DNA of 64,000 nt from Luteibacter flocculans (GTDB lineage Bacteria; Pseudomonadota; Gammaproteobacteria; Xanthomonadales; Rhodanobacteraceae). The notes below the pieces were generated by a model. That model was given only the letters and a program-made list of their open reading frames with translations. It ran no database searches and was not told the origin of the DNA. Location of the stretch: NCBI RefSeq assembly GCF_023612255.1, contig NZ_CP063231.1, positions 3,392,001 through 3,456,000 of the forward strand, written 5' to 3'. A program made the translations under genes and the position numbers. Shown piece by piece: positions 35,312 through 44,062 of the stretch. Every line of letters starts with the position of its first letter. Positions within the stretch are counted from its first letter, which is position 1.

Positions 35312-36135
35312 GGCTTAACCTCCCCGTCGCGAAGAAGTTGCCGGATGCGATCCTCGATCCGCCGCCAATCGGCCATGACGATACGCTGGTAGGACAGCGA
35401 AACGCGGGCGCGGTACTCGGGGAGGAAGAAATGGTGATCGCACATAGCGCGGCGGAAGACATCCGGTTTCACGGCCAGCCCGTTTGGCGTCGCGGTGACG
35501 CCATCCGGAATGGATGCGGGTGAACACTTGAGTACGGTGCGCGGTATCCCCTCAGAGCCCATGTCGACAAACCAATCCTCGTTCCCATAGCCCCACGGCT
35601 CAGCAGCCGGTGTGTCGGGTCCGTAAAGACGCGCGTAGTAGCGCTCCAGCGCCGGGAAGTCGGTGTAGTACGGCGTCAAGCCATGCACCGGCTCGCCCTT
35701 GATCCGCAGGTGCAGGTTTTCGGAAGGGTTGTCCCGACCGAATTCACCTTCGGGATCGAAGGGCTCAATGAAACGTTGCATGCGACGACGTACTTGTTCG
35801 TCGGACAGCCGTTCGAGGTACCTGACGGAGATAGGCAACGAAGACAGAAACGTCTCCTCATCGCGATACATGTAAACGTCCTCGGGCCAAGGCTCCAGCG
35901 ACGGCCAGCGCAGCACGAAACTGACCTCCGAACCGTTCGAGGTCGGGCGGTAATGCGCCTTGAACACGTTCTCCGGAAACGCGAACGCATGCGGACCGAG
36001 CATGGCGCCACGCATGCCGGGCGGAACGATCACGCCGCCGATGCTGTGCGGGTAGGCGATCGGCTTCGGCTCCGGCGTTGAGCCCGTGGTCATCAGCGAG
36101 GTGAGCAACACGGCGAGCGGTCGGGGGAAGGACAT
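35308..36135 (-). CDS. probable immunity protein (X-Tfi), internal start
   Basis: A 275-residue protein predicted to protect against the co-encoded effector. The ATG at 36135 has a near-ideal AAGGAG five bases upstream (minus strand). A short hydrophobic export signal follows (MSFPRPLAVLLTSLMTTGS), consistent with periplasmic location. Conserved-looking blocks include VPPGMRGAMLGPHAFAFPE, WPSLEPWPEDVYM and GRDNPSENLHLRIKGEPVHGL. No family was named. It ends in a 4 bp overlap with the effector. The same frame also continues without a stop into the longer VirD4-like ORF, so it may be made both alone and as the tail of a fusion. Confidence 0.6.
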   Translation of the reverse strand: MSFPRPLAVLLTSLMTTGSTPEPKPIAYPHSIGGVIVPPGMRGAMLGPHAFAFPENVFKAHYRPTSNGSEVSFVLRWPSLEPWPEDVYMYRDEETFLSSLPISVRYLERLSDEQVRRRMQRFIEPFDPEGEFGRDNPSENLHLRIKGEPVHGLTPYYTDFPALERYYARLYGPDTPAAEPWGYGNEDWFVDMGSEGIPRTVLKCSPASIPDGVTATPNGLAVKPDVFRRAMCDHHFFLPEYRARVSLSYQRIVMADWRRIEDRIRQLLRDGEVKP

Positions 36136-37674
36136 GGCCTCTCCTTGGGCTTCATGAGGGGGATGAGGGGCGTGGCGGTGCGGCGTGACCACCGCGCAGC
36201 GCACGGGACGCGGCAACGCGGCGCCGAGCAGCCATTGCTCGCCGGAGCGGAGTGCGAGCGCATCCTCCGTAGACGGCTCGCTGGGCATGCGACGCCCCTG
36301 GCGCCGATGTGCGTCGAGGAAATGCTTGATGCCCTGCGCTTCGCGTTCGGCACGCAATCGATCGACCGGCGCGTGGGAGGCCAGCACGCCGAAGCGTGCG
36401 GCGAGCGCGTCGCAGTATTCGCGGAACAGCGCCGTGGCGCTGCGCGCCGAAGCGAGACACCGCAGCGTGTCGGCGTGCTCGAGCAGGCACGGTAACGGCG
36501 GCAGCAGGTCGAGGCCATGAATCGCCACCGTGGGCGCGTGGTGGTTCGCCCCGGCCCTCCACTGCGTTACGCACGCCTCGATCAACGGCACCGCCGCGTC
36601 GCGATGCCCATAGGGCACGTCCAGATAGATCGTGGCGCGCTCGGGTGCCGCGGGGACAAAGGCAGGGCCACGCGTGGCCGCGTCCACCGTTGCTGAGGCG
36701 AACACGGCCAAGGGCACGCGCAGGCGGTCGATCAGGCGTAGCAGCCCTTCGTCGTCGATGTCCGCACATGCGAGCAATGCCGACTTGGTCGCGGGCCGCA
36801 GCGCCGGCAGCGCGGCCAGCGCATGGAGCCATCGCCGTACGCTGTCGGCGTCGGCGAGCGGCTCAAGCAAACGCCACAGGTCGCCCGGCGCCGGTGGCAC
36901 GGCTTCTTGCGCGACACGCAGCACCGCGTCCACGGTCTCCACCAGCGTTACGAACAGGCGGCGCACCTGGCTGACCCGTGCGCGTTGCTCGATGCGCCGC
37001 TCCGGGTACCAGGCTTGTGCCAGCGCATCGAGTTCGGGGCGGCGAAGCCGTTCAGGAGTGCAGGCAATCGCCAAGGGATTCCAAGGCCGGCCACCGCCGA
37101 ACGGCGCGAGCCGATGCACTTCGCCGTGCCCGACACGCCAACCGGCGGTGGCAGCGTGCATGGTGCCATCCAGATCGATGACCAGAAGCGGCCCGGTCAG
37201 ATCGCGTAGCGCGCCGCGCAGCACCTCGTGCGTGATCGGATAGCCCGGGGCGACGACCAGCAGCGACTCGCCGGGCGGCAAGGTAAGCGTGCGCAGGCCA
37301 TGGCGCGAGAGCGGCGGCTGTTTGGGCCGGGTCCACGCAGGGAGCCGGCGCAGCACGCGCGCCGTATCGACGGGCGACACGGACGGCGAAGGTTCCAGCG
37401 CCCGGGTACGTCGCACCAGGCAGACCACGCCGAGCGCCCACAGCATCGGCGCCAGTGCCAGGCCGATCAGCCCAGCCACGCGAATGCGCCCGGCGTAAGG
37501 AAGGTACTCGGGCAGTTCCAGCGATTGCCAATACGCCAGCGCCAACCCGTAGTGGAGTTCCGCCAGCGGCACGCCGAGCACCAGCACGATGCAGGCGCCC
37601 GATAGATAAGGAGCGATCGCACATGCGCCCAGGCCTCCAAGGCCTGCTCCAAGGCGCCACCATCCAGGCATCAT
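35308..37674 (-). CDS. degenerate VirD4-like coupling protein in frame with immunity protein
   Basis: One uninterrupted frame of 788 codons from the ATG at 37674 (alternatives GTG 37728, TTG 37746). The first about 513 residues look like a VirD4/TraG-type coupling protein. They contain two N-terminal membrane helices (GWWRLGAGLGGLGACAIAPYL, then GLIGLALAPMLWALGVVCLV) and the block GPLLVIDLDGTMHAATAGWR continuing to FGGGRPWNPLA, which mirrors the usual DPKGE...NPL. However, the P-loop region reads GESLLVVAPGYPITHE with no GKS/T, and the Walker B region VAIHGLDLLP lacks an acidic pair. It would thus be an inactive adaptor rather than an ATPase. No stop separates it from the immunity protein. 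VirD4 homology is my reading and needs confirmation. Confidence 0.5.
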   Translation of the reverse strand: MMPGWWRLGAGLGGLGACAIAPYLSGACIVLVLGVPLAELHYGLALAYWQSLELPEYLPYAGRIRVAGLIGLALAPMLWALGVVCLVRRTRALEPSPSVSPVDTARVLRRLPAWTRPKQPPLSRHGLRTLTLPPGESLLVVAPGYPITHEVLRGALRDLTGPLLVIDLDGTMHAATAGWRVGHGEVHRLAPFGGGRPWNPLAIACTPERLRRPELDALAQAWYPERRIEQRARVSQVRRLFVTLVETVDAVLRVAQEAVPPAPGDLWRLLEPLADADSVRRWLHALAALPALRPATKSALLACADIDDEGLLRLIDRLRVPLAVFASATVDAATRGPAFVPAAPERATIYLDVPYGHRDAAVPLIEACVTQWRAGANHHAPTVAIHGLDLLPPLPCLLEHADTLRCLASARSATALFREYCDALAARFGVLASHAPVDRLRAEREAQGIKHFLDAHRRQGRRMPSEPSTEDALALRSGEQWLLGAALPRPVRCAVVTPHRHAPHPPHEAQGEAMSFPRPLAVLLTSLMTTGSTPEPKPIAYPHSIGGVIVPPGMRGAMLGPHAFAFPENVFKAHYRPTSNGSEVSFVLRWPSLEPWPEDVYMYRDEETFLSSLPISVRYLERLSDEQVRRRMQRFIEPFDPEGEFGRDNPSENLHLRIKGEPVHGLTPYYTDFPALERYYARLYGPDTPAAEPWGYGNEDWFVDMGSEGIPRTVLKCSPASIPDGVTATPNGLAVKPDVFRRAMCDHHFFLPEYRARVSLSYQRIVMADWRRIEDRIRQLLRDGEVKP

Positions 37675-37828
37675 GCCGTGTCCGTGCTTGTCCAAAGCGC
37701 GGATGCTGCCACGCGCCGCACGCCTCACGGACTCGGGGCTTGGCAACTCAAAGGTTTAGATGCCGGTTAAAACGCAACCCAGGCGTGACAGCCCTGAGGG
37801 CTTTCGTAAGGCGGGAAGGTGCGGCGAA

Positions 37829-38221
37829 TCAGCGCGCCTCGCCGGAGGCGGCCACCACCATCTCGATGTATCCCAGCACGTCGGCCAGCGGCAGGTCGAA
37901 AACCCCCGCATCGCCGTTGTCGTAGGCCTGCCGCCAGACCGCGTATCCATCCCGCCACGATTCATCGGCATCGGCGTCGCCAGCACGAGCCAGCAGGCTC
38001 GCATCCAGCGACGCGCGCGACACGGCGGCATGCTGCATGGCCGGCTGCAGACCGCCGGGCAACCGGTGGTTGCGCAGCTTCACGTCGAGGATGGAGACGT
38101 GGAAGACGTCGCCGTCTTCCGGTTCGCGATCGAGATGGCGGATGGCAACACGCGAGGCTTCCTCGCCTGGGCGGGTGCGATAGGTCCAGGCCTGGCCCAC
38201 GGCGTAATCCGGTCGGGTCAT
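37829..38221 (-). CDS. hypothetical protein
   Basis: A 130-residue cytoplasmic protein without signal or membrane segments. It begins MTRPDYAVGQAWTYRTRPGEE and contains FHVSILDVKLRN and a repeated Asp/Ala-rich helical middle. GGAGAG lies six bases before the ATG at 38221. It is not recognised. It lies upstream of the effector block on the same strand, 155 bp before its start, and may be unrelated to it. Confidence 0.6.
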   Translation of the reverse strand: MTRPDYAVGQAWTYRTRPGEEASRVAIRHLDREPEDGDVFHVSILDVKLRNHRLPGGLQPAMQHAAVSRASLDASLLARAGDADADESWRDGYAVWRQAYDNGDAGVFDLPLADVLGYIEMVVAASGEAR

Positions 38222-38470
38222 TGGCGTCTCTCCTTCCTGCGAACGGCCCCGCATCATAGGGCCTGTTACCGAATTCGCGTTGTCCTAGTGCAGCCGGGTG
38301 CGGCGACCCGGATCGATATGGCTTAAACTTGCGCCCCATGAGCGCGCACCTACGCGGTGCGCATCGACGCGCGAGGCAGCGCGGCCCCACCGGCCGCTTC
38401 CCCAGCCGATCCCAGGCCACCGCGCGCGGCGCGTTGGCCCGCCCTTTTCGTCTTTGAGGTTCAGCACACC

Positions 38471-39247
38471 ATGGTGGCACTGGCGACCGAGCACGTGATC
38501 GACGTGCATCACTGGAACGACAGCCTCTTCAGTTTCCGCACCACCCGCGACCCGGGATTCCGGTTCGAAAGCGGGCATTTCGTGATGATCGGGCTGGAAG
38601 TGGACGGCAAGCCGCTGATGCGTGCCTATTCGATTGCCAGTGCGAATTACGAAGAACACCTGGAATTCTTCAGCATCAAGGTCCAGGACGGCCCGCTCAC
38701 CTCGCGCCTGCAACACCTGAAGCCGGGCGATCCGGTCATCGTGAGCCGCAAGCCCACCGGCACCCTGGTCCTCAATGATCTGAAGCCCGGCAAGCGCCTC
38801 TATCTGCTGGGTACCGGCACGGGTCTGGCGCCGTTCCTGTCGATCATCCGCGATCCGGAAACCTACGAGCGTTTCGACAAAATCGTGCTCGCCCATGGCG
38901 TTCGCCACGTCAACGATCTTGCCTACTCCGAGTACATCGAGAACGAACTGCCGAACCACGAGTACCTGGGCGAGCTGGTCCGCCAGAAGCTCATCTACTA
39001 CCCGACGGTGACCCGCGAGGCATTCCGCAACCGGGGCCGGATCACCGATGCCATCGCCGACGGCGAGCTGGCCCGCGCGACGGGCCTGCCGCAACTCAAC
39101 CCCGCTGAGGATCGCGTCATGCTTTGCGGCAGCCCGTCGATGCTGGAAGACGTCTGCGTGCTGCTCGATGGCGAAGGTTTCCAGGCCTCACCGCGCACGC
39201 GTGAGCCGGGCGATTACGTGATCGAGCGCGCGTTCGTCGAGAAATGA
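38471..39247 (+). CDS. fpr: ferredoxin--NADP+ reductase
   Basis: A 258-residue FAD enzyme that moves electrons between NADPH and ferredoxin or flavodoxin. FAD-binding motif RAYSIAS (about 58-64), NADP-binding GTGTGLAPFLSI (about 117-128), and the C-terminal EPGDYVIERAFVEK typical of bacterial Fpr. The ATG at 38471 gives the standard length; GAGG is about 14 bases upstream. Its function includes supplying reductant for Fe-S and oxidative-stress enzymes. Confidence 0.93.
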   Translation: MVALATEHVIDVHHWNDSLFSFRTTRDPGFRFESGHFVMIGLEVDGKPLMRAYSIASANYEEHLEFFSIKVQDGPLTSRLQHLKPGDPVIVSRKPTGTLVLNDLKPGKRLYLLGTGTGLAPFLSIIRDPETYERFDKIVLAHGVRHVNDLAYSEYIENELPNHEYLGELVRQKLIYYPTVTREAFRNRGRITDAIADGELARATGLPQLNPAEDRVMLCGSPSMLEDVCVLLDGEGFQASPRTREPGDYVIERAFVEK

Positions 39248-39272
39248 CGCGCCTGGCCGGCCGGATACCCGC

Positions 39273-39935
39273 TCAGCGGCGTACCCGGCCCTGCCCTTCG
39301 TTGTCCCAGTAGCCAAAGATCCGCCGCGCCACGAGTTTGTAGAGGCGCTTTCCGGTCGCGCGCCACAGCCGTGAATGCGGCGCCGGCTGAGCGAGGATGC
39401 GCTGCTGCCGCGCAGAGAGACGCTCGGGCGCATACGTGCGCTTGTGTTTGAGCAGGTGACGAAGGTCTTCCCGCGCCAGCAGGCGGAACAGCGCGCCGCG
39501 GCGTCCACGTGTCCAGGCGATCTGAAAATCCACCAGGCCCGGCGAGCCGTCCTCGCGCACAAGCCAGTTCGGTTCCTTGGCGAGGTCGTTGTGCACGATG
39601 CCGCGCCGGTGCAGCACGGCGAGCAGGCGCAATGCATCGCGATAGTAAGCAGCATCGAGCGGACGCCCTACCTGCATCGGCTCGCCTGCCATGTAGCTGC
39701 GTTCGAGCACGCTGCCATTCCACGCCAGCAGGCGGGGCACGCCGTCCACGCCCTCCAGACGACGCAGGGCACGCGCCTCGCGCGCCGCGGCACGACGCGC
39801 GAACCAGCGCGCCCACCAGCGCGCCGCACCGATGTCGCGGCGAATCAGCCGCACGCCATCACGATCCACGCGCTCGATGCGGCCCAGTTCGTCGGCCTTC
39901 AGCAGGGTCACCGATTCCGTCGTCGCCGTATGCAC
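39273..39935 (-). CDS. small protein-kinase-like phosphotransferase
   Basis: A 220-residue protein of the RIO/Kdo-kinase-like superfamily. It has a catalytic loop HNDLAKEPNWLV (about 114-125) and the metal motif LVDFQIAW in place of DFG. The N-terminal lobe is short and very Arg-rich (WWARWFARRAAAREARALRRL). The C-terminus is basic (LYKLVARRIFGYW). Such small kinases act on lipid A sugars, small molecules or proteins; no target is evident. It converges with fpr. Confidence 0.65.
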   Translation of the reverse strand: MHTATTESVTLLKADELGRIERVDRDGVRLIRRDIGAARWWARWFARRAAAREARALRRLEGVDGVPRLLAWNGSVLERSYMAGEPMQVGRPLDAAYYRDALRLLAVLHRRGIVHNDLAKEPNWLVREDGSPGLVDFQIAWTRGRRGALFRLLAREDLRHLLKHKRTYAPERLSARQQRILAQPAPHSRLWRATGKRLYKLVARRIFGYWDNEGQGRVRR

Positions 39936-40041
39936 GTGGTTCCTTCATTCATTGACGCGCTGTCCGCCATGCGGAAGCTACGCTAGGGGTATTCTGATCT
40001 AGTATTTCCGGTTGCGAGCCACGCGAAGGAGAACACGCAAG

Positions 40042-40812
40042 ATGCCGGTGCGACACATCCTGCCGCTTTTCATCGCCGTGGCCGGGCTCGCTGCCTGCCG
40101 CGACGATACCGATCGCGCGAAGAGCGGCACCACGCCGCCTCCCGCGCAGGCAGGGTCGAACAAGGATACCCAATCCGGGCGCGAAGGCCTGTATACGATG
40201 GAGCTGAAGCTGCCCGATCTGCCACCCGAGGCGGCGCCGCTGCGCCAGGCGATCGATCACTACGTGGCGCGCCAGAAGCGGGATTTCCTCGCCACCCTCG
40301 ATGCGCCCGATGCGCAGGCAAGCGCGCGCGAGCTTCCCTGGGATCTGAATCTCGACGTCGCTATCGCCTCGCGTACCGACCGCTTCATCAATGTGCAGGT
40401 GGACGGCTCCTCGTTTACCGGCGGGGCCCACCCCGCGCCCATCGTCGACAGCTTCACCTACGACGTGCGCGAGCGCCGCGTGGTGGGCATCGACGAACTC
40501 TTCACCGATCCCAAGGCGGCCGAGCGGGCCTTCGCCGCCGAAGCACGCCGCCAGTTGCTCACCGCGCTGGACGACCAGGACGAACCGCTCGCCTCCGATG
40601 CCACGCAGATCGACGAAGGCACGGCGCCGGACGCGGACCACTACCGCGTTTTCAGCCTGCTCACAGGCCCCGACGACAAGGTCCACGGCCTCACCTTCAT
40701 CTTCCCGCCCTACCAGGTGGCGTCGTACGCCGCCGGTCCGCAGGCCATCGACGTGCCGAGCGAAGCGTTCTCCGCGCTTCTCAAGCCCGAGTATCGCGAG
40801 GCCTTCCGTTGA
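40042..40812 (+). CDS. DUF3298/DUF4163-type lipoprotein (RsiV-like)
   Basis: A 256-residue lipoprotein with lipobox LAAC at Cys19 (PLFIAVAGLAAC). A disordered Pro/Thr linker is followed by DUF3298-type motifs (VQVDGSSFTGGAHPAPIVDSFTYD, then GLTFIFPPYQVASYAAGPQ). Family members resemble the lysozyme-binding anti-sigma RsiV, so a ligand-binding periplasmic role is likely. GAAGGAG precedes the ATG. It ends in a TGATG overlap with the next gene. Confidence 0.8.
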   Translation: MPVRHILPLFIAVAGLAACRDDTDRAKSGTTPPPAQAGSNKDTQSGREGLYTMELKLPDLPPEAAPLRQAIDHYVARQKRDFLATLDAPDAQASARELPWDLNLDVAIASRTDRFINVQVDGSSFTGGAHPAPIVDSFTYDVRERRVVGIDELFTDPKAAERAFAAEARRQLLTALDDQDEPLASDATQIDEGTAPDADHYRVFSLLTGPDDKVHGLTFIFPPYQVASYAAGPQAIDVPSEAFSALLKPEYREAFR

Positions 40813-41294
40813 TGGAGCTGTTTCTCTACCTGCTCGCTGCCGCGCTCATCGTCGGTGGCGTGGCAGGCGCGATCCTGCCCGTGCTGCCGGGCATTCCGAT
40901 GATCTTCGGTGGCATCTGGCTTGCCGCGGCCGTGGACGAGTATCGCCACCTCGGCTGGGGCTGGCTGCTGGCGATCGGCATCGTCGGCGCGGTGGGCGTG
41001 GCGCTGGACTTTATTTCCGCATCGCTCGGTGCGAAACGCATCGGTGCCAGTTCACGCGCCCTTTGGGGGGCAGGCGTAGGCACCACCATCGGCATGTTTT
41101 TCGGCATACCCGGCCTGCTGATCGGCCCCTTTGCCGGCGCGGTCGCAGGCGAGCTGTGGTCGGGTCAAAGCGTGCTGCGCTCCGCGCACGTGGGCATGAG
41201 TACCTGGGTCGGCATGCTGGTGGGCATCCTCGCCAAGGTGGTGATCTCGTTTTTGATGATCGGCATGGCGGGGCTGGGGATGCTTTTCAGCTAA
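40812..41294 (+). CDS. DUF456 small integral membrane protein
   Basis: A 160-residue protein with about five membrane helices and the DUF456 Gly/Pro-rich pattern (LPVLPGIPMIFGGIWL, KRIGASSRALWGAGVGTTIGMFFG, GLLIGPFAGAVAGE). The ATG at 40812 shares its A with the stop of the lipoprotein gene. Function unknown in the family; coupling to the lipoprotein suggests joint envelope function. Confidence 0.85.
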   Translation: MELFLYLLAAALIVGGVAGAILPVLPGIPMIFGGIWLAAAVDEYRHLGWGWLLAIGIVGAVGVALDFISASLGAKRIGASSRALWGAGVGTTIGMFFGIPGLLIGPFAGAVAGELWSGQSVLRSAHVGMSTWVGMLVGILAKVVISFLMIGMAGLGMLFS

Positions 41295-41366
41295 CCGGCC
41301 ATGGGGCACATTGGCGCTGGGCCGCCGCAACCGCTAGTCTCGCCGGACTTCACTGGGGAGACACGC

Positions 41367-43139
41367 ATGTTCCGACGACTCACCCTCGCCGCCGCCGTGA
41401 CCTTCGCGGTCGGCAGCCTGCACGCCGAGACCGCCACGCAACCCGCCTGGATCGCCCGCAGCAACGCCGACGCACAGCCGCTGCTCGACGTCACCGCGCG
41501 GTTCAGTCCCGAATCGGCCACCGACATCGGCCTCAAGGGTTACGACGAGAAAACGGTGGACCTCGGCCCCGACGTGGACAAGCGCCAGCGCGCGGCTCTC
41601 GTGGCAGTACGCGACACCGTGAACAAGCGCCTCGCTGTGGAGAAGGATCCCAACGTGAAGCAGGATTTGCAGATCCTGCTCAAGCAGATCGACGGCAGCA
41701 TCAAGGGCATCGATCTGAACGGGAAATACCTGCTTCCCTGGTACGACGCGGGACAGATCGTCTTCAGCGGCGAATTCTCGCTGCTCAACGCCGAGAGCAC
41801 CCCGGAACAGAACAAGGCGGCCCTGGGTCGCCTGAAGTGCTACGTGGGCATCGCGCCGGGCTGTACGGCACTGGTCGACCAGGCACGTGCACGGACCACG
41901 GAAAAACTCAGCGATACGAAGCTGCTCGGCCCCGTGAAGGCCGACGTGGAGCAGAAGCTGGGCAATACGCAGCGCTACGTCGACGGCATCCGCAAGCTGT
42001 TTGCGGAAAAGAAGATCGCTGGCAGCGACGAGGCGATGGCCAAGCTCGACCAGCAGCTCAAGGATTACAACGCGTGGGTGAAGAAGGTGGTGCTCCCGCG
42101 TGCACGCACGGACTTCCGGCTGCCCGAGCCACTCTACGCATATAACCTCGAACAGGTCGGTCTGGACATTTCACCGCGCGAACTCATCGACCGCGCGCAG
42201 CTCGAGTTCATGGAAACCACGTACGCCTTGCAGATGCTCGCGCCCGTGGTGGCGAAAGCCGAAGGCCTCCCCGATGGCGACTACCGCGACGTGCTGAAGG
42301 CGCTCAAGAAGAAGCAACTCGCGAAGGACAAGGTCGAGCCCACGTACCACGCGGTCATCGGCAAGATCGAGGACACCATCCGCGCGCAGCGCATCGTGGA
42401 GCTGCCGAAGCGCGAGATGGCGATGCGACTTGCCTCCGAAGCCGAGAACGCACGCACGCCGGCACCGCATATGGACCCGCCTCCGTTCGTCGGAAACACG
42501 GGCCAGCGCGGCACCTTCGTGCTCACCACGGGCAATCCGCCCGCGGATGGCGACAAGACCCAGACCTACGACGACTTCACCTTCGAGGCCGCAGCCTGGA
42601 CGCTCACGGCGCACGAGGGCCGCCCGGGGCACGAGCTGCAATTCGCCGCGATGGTGGAACAGGGGGTGTCGCTCACGCGCAGTCTGTTCGCCTTCAACAG
42701 CGTGAACGTGGAAGGCTGGGCGCTGTATGCGGAAGCGGAGATGATGCCGTACGAGCCGCCGGCCGGACAGTTCATCGCACTGCAATTCCGCTTGCTGCGC
42801 GCGGCGCGCGCGTTCCTCGATCCGATGCTCAACCTGGGCATGATCACGCGGGATCGCGCACACGACATCCTGGTTCATGACGTAGGCCTGTCCGAGCCGA
42901 TGGCGCGGCAGGAACTGGATCGCTACACGCTGAACTCGCCCGGTCAGGCCACCGCCTATTTCTATGGCTACAGCCGCATCCTGGAACTGCGTGCGGAAAC
43001 GCAGACCCGGCTCGGCACGAAGTTCGACCGCAAGGCGTTCAACGACTTCCTGATCGCGCAAGGCCTGCTGCCGCCGGATCTGCTCGCCGAAGCCGTGCGC
43101 ACGCAGTTCGTCCCGGCGCAGGAAAAGAAGTCCCCGTAA
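41367..43139 (+). CDS. DUF885 metallopeptidase-like exported protein
   Basis: A 590-residue protein with a signal peptide (core LTLAAAVTFAVGSLHAE). DUF885 family: the zinc-type motif HEGRPGHELQ, followed by NVEGWALYAE, which supplies a downstream Glu. These match the collagenase-like M32/DUF885 pattern. It is probably a periplasmic or secreted peptidase. GGGGAG lies eight bases ahead of the ATG. The REP element at 43181-43263 follows its stop. Confidence 0.85.
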   Translation: MFRRLTLAAAVTFAVGSLHAETATQPAWIARSNADAQPLLDVTARFSPESATDIGLKGYDEKTVDLGPDVDKRQRAALVAVRDTVNKRLAVEKDPNVKQDLQILLKQIDGSIKGIDLNGKYLLPWYDAGQIVFSGEFSLLNAESTPEQNKAALGRLKCYVGIAPGCTALVDQARARTTEKLSDTKLLGPVKADVEQKLGNTQRYVDGIRKLFAEKKIAGSDEAMAKLDQQLKDYNAWVKKVVLPRARTDFRLPEPLYAYNLEQVGLDISPRELIDRAQLEFMETTYALQMLAPVVAKAEGLPDGDYRDVLKALKKKQLAKDKVEPTYHAVIGKIEDTIRAQRIVELPKREMAMRLASEAENARTPAPHMDPPPFVGNTGQRGTFVLTTGNPPADGDKTQTYDDFTFEAAAWTLTAHEGRPGHELQFAAMVEQGVSLTRSLFAFNSVNVEGWALYAEAEMMPYEPPAGQFIALQFRLLRAARAFLDPMLNLGMITRDRAHDILVHDVGLSEPMARQELDRYTLNSPGQATAYFYGYSRILELRAETQTRLGTKFDRKAFNDFLIAQGLLPPDLLAEAVRTQFVPAQEKKSP

Positions 43140-43180
43140 GGGCCGCTCCGCTCTAACGGTGAGAGGCCAACGAAGCAAAG

Positions 43181-43263
43181 GTGGGAGCCACCCTGGTGGC
43201 GAAAAGCCAACGAAGCGGTGTAGCGGCGAGGCAAGCCCCATCGCCAGCAGGCTGGCTCCCACC
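43181..43263. repeat. REPIN-like element (two inverted REPs)
   Basis: GTGGGAGCCACCCTGGTGGC (43181-43200) is matched by an inverted partner GCCAGCAGGCTGGCTCCCAC ending at 43262, with two mismatches and a loop of about 42 nt. The right arm is identical over 22 bp to the hairpin at 53785-53853. It sits between a gene end and a convergent gene end, the usual REP location. Confidence 0.8.
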
Positions 43264-43282
43264 GACAAGCCTCTCGCTGTCC

Positions 43283-43948
43283 TCAGCGGTCGGACGCCCC
43301 GGGGATCACGTACAGCAGCACCGCCAGATAGTGCAGCACGCTGCCGACCAGCACGAAAAGGTGCCAGATCGCGTGGTGATAGGGCAGCCGGCGCGCGACG
43401 TAGAACGGCACGCCGGCCGTATAGGCAACGCCGCCACCGAACAGCAGCACGAGGCCGCCGGTAGGTACGTTGGCGCGAAGCGGTTCCACCGCGACCAGCG
43501 CGACCCAACCCATGGCCACGTACATCGCCACGGCGGCCTTGCGATAGCGCTTGAGCAGACCCAGTTCGGCCGCGCTGCCGATCAGCGCGAGCGCCCAGAT
43601 CGTGCCAAACAATCCCCAACCCCATGCGCCGGGCAAGGCCAGCAGGGTGAAGGGCGTGTACGTGCCGGCGATGAGCAGGAAGATGGCGATGTGATCGAGT
43701 GTGCGCAGCACGCGCTTGGCAGCCACGCCAGGCACGGAGTGATAAAGCGTCGACGCCGTGTACAACAGAATCAGCGTCGTGCCGAACACTGAACTGGCGA
43801 CGACGGCTCGTGCGTCGCCCTGCATGGCCGAGAACGCCACCAGCACAGCCAGCCCCGCGATGCTGAGCACCCAGCCGATGCCATGAATCACGCTGCTGGC
43901 AATCTCTTCGCCGAACGGATAGCGCGGTTGTGCGCTGTCGATGACCAT
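43283..43948 (-). CDS. hemolysin III / YqfA-family membrane protein
   Basis: A 221-residue protein with seven predicted membrane helices. Family signature: GEEIASSVIHGIGWVLSIAG at the start, TLILLYTASTLYHS, HIAIFLLIAGTYTPFTLLAL, and the end HAIWHLFVLVGSVLHYLAV. It belongs to the PAQR-like hemolysin III family, linked to membrane lipid or unknown channel function. GGAG lies six bases before the ATG at 43948. Confidence 0.9.
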   Translation of the reverse strand: MVIDSAQPRYPFGEEIASSVIHGIGWVLSIAGLAVLVAFSAMQGDARAVVASSVFGTTLILLYTASTLYHSVPGVAAKRVLRTLDHIAIFLLIAGTYTPFTLLALPGAWGWGLFGTIWALALIGSAAELGLLKRYRKAAVAMYVAMGWVALVAVEPLRANVPTGGLVLLFGGGVAYTAGVPFYVARRLPYHHAIWHLFVLVGSVLHYLAVLLYVIPGASDR

Positions 43949-44062
43949 CACTGACTCCACGAGAACCCGTATCCGAGGGTACCCGATGCGACGGGTTATC
44001 GAGAACCGCTCGCAACGAGCGCGGCAATTGACCGCGACGTCCTGTCGGTGTTCCATGGCGCC

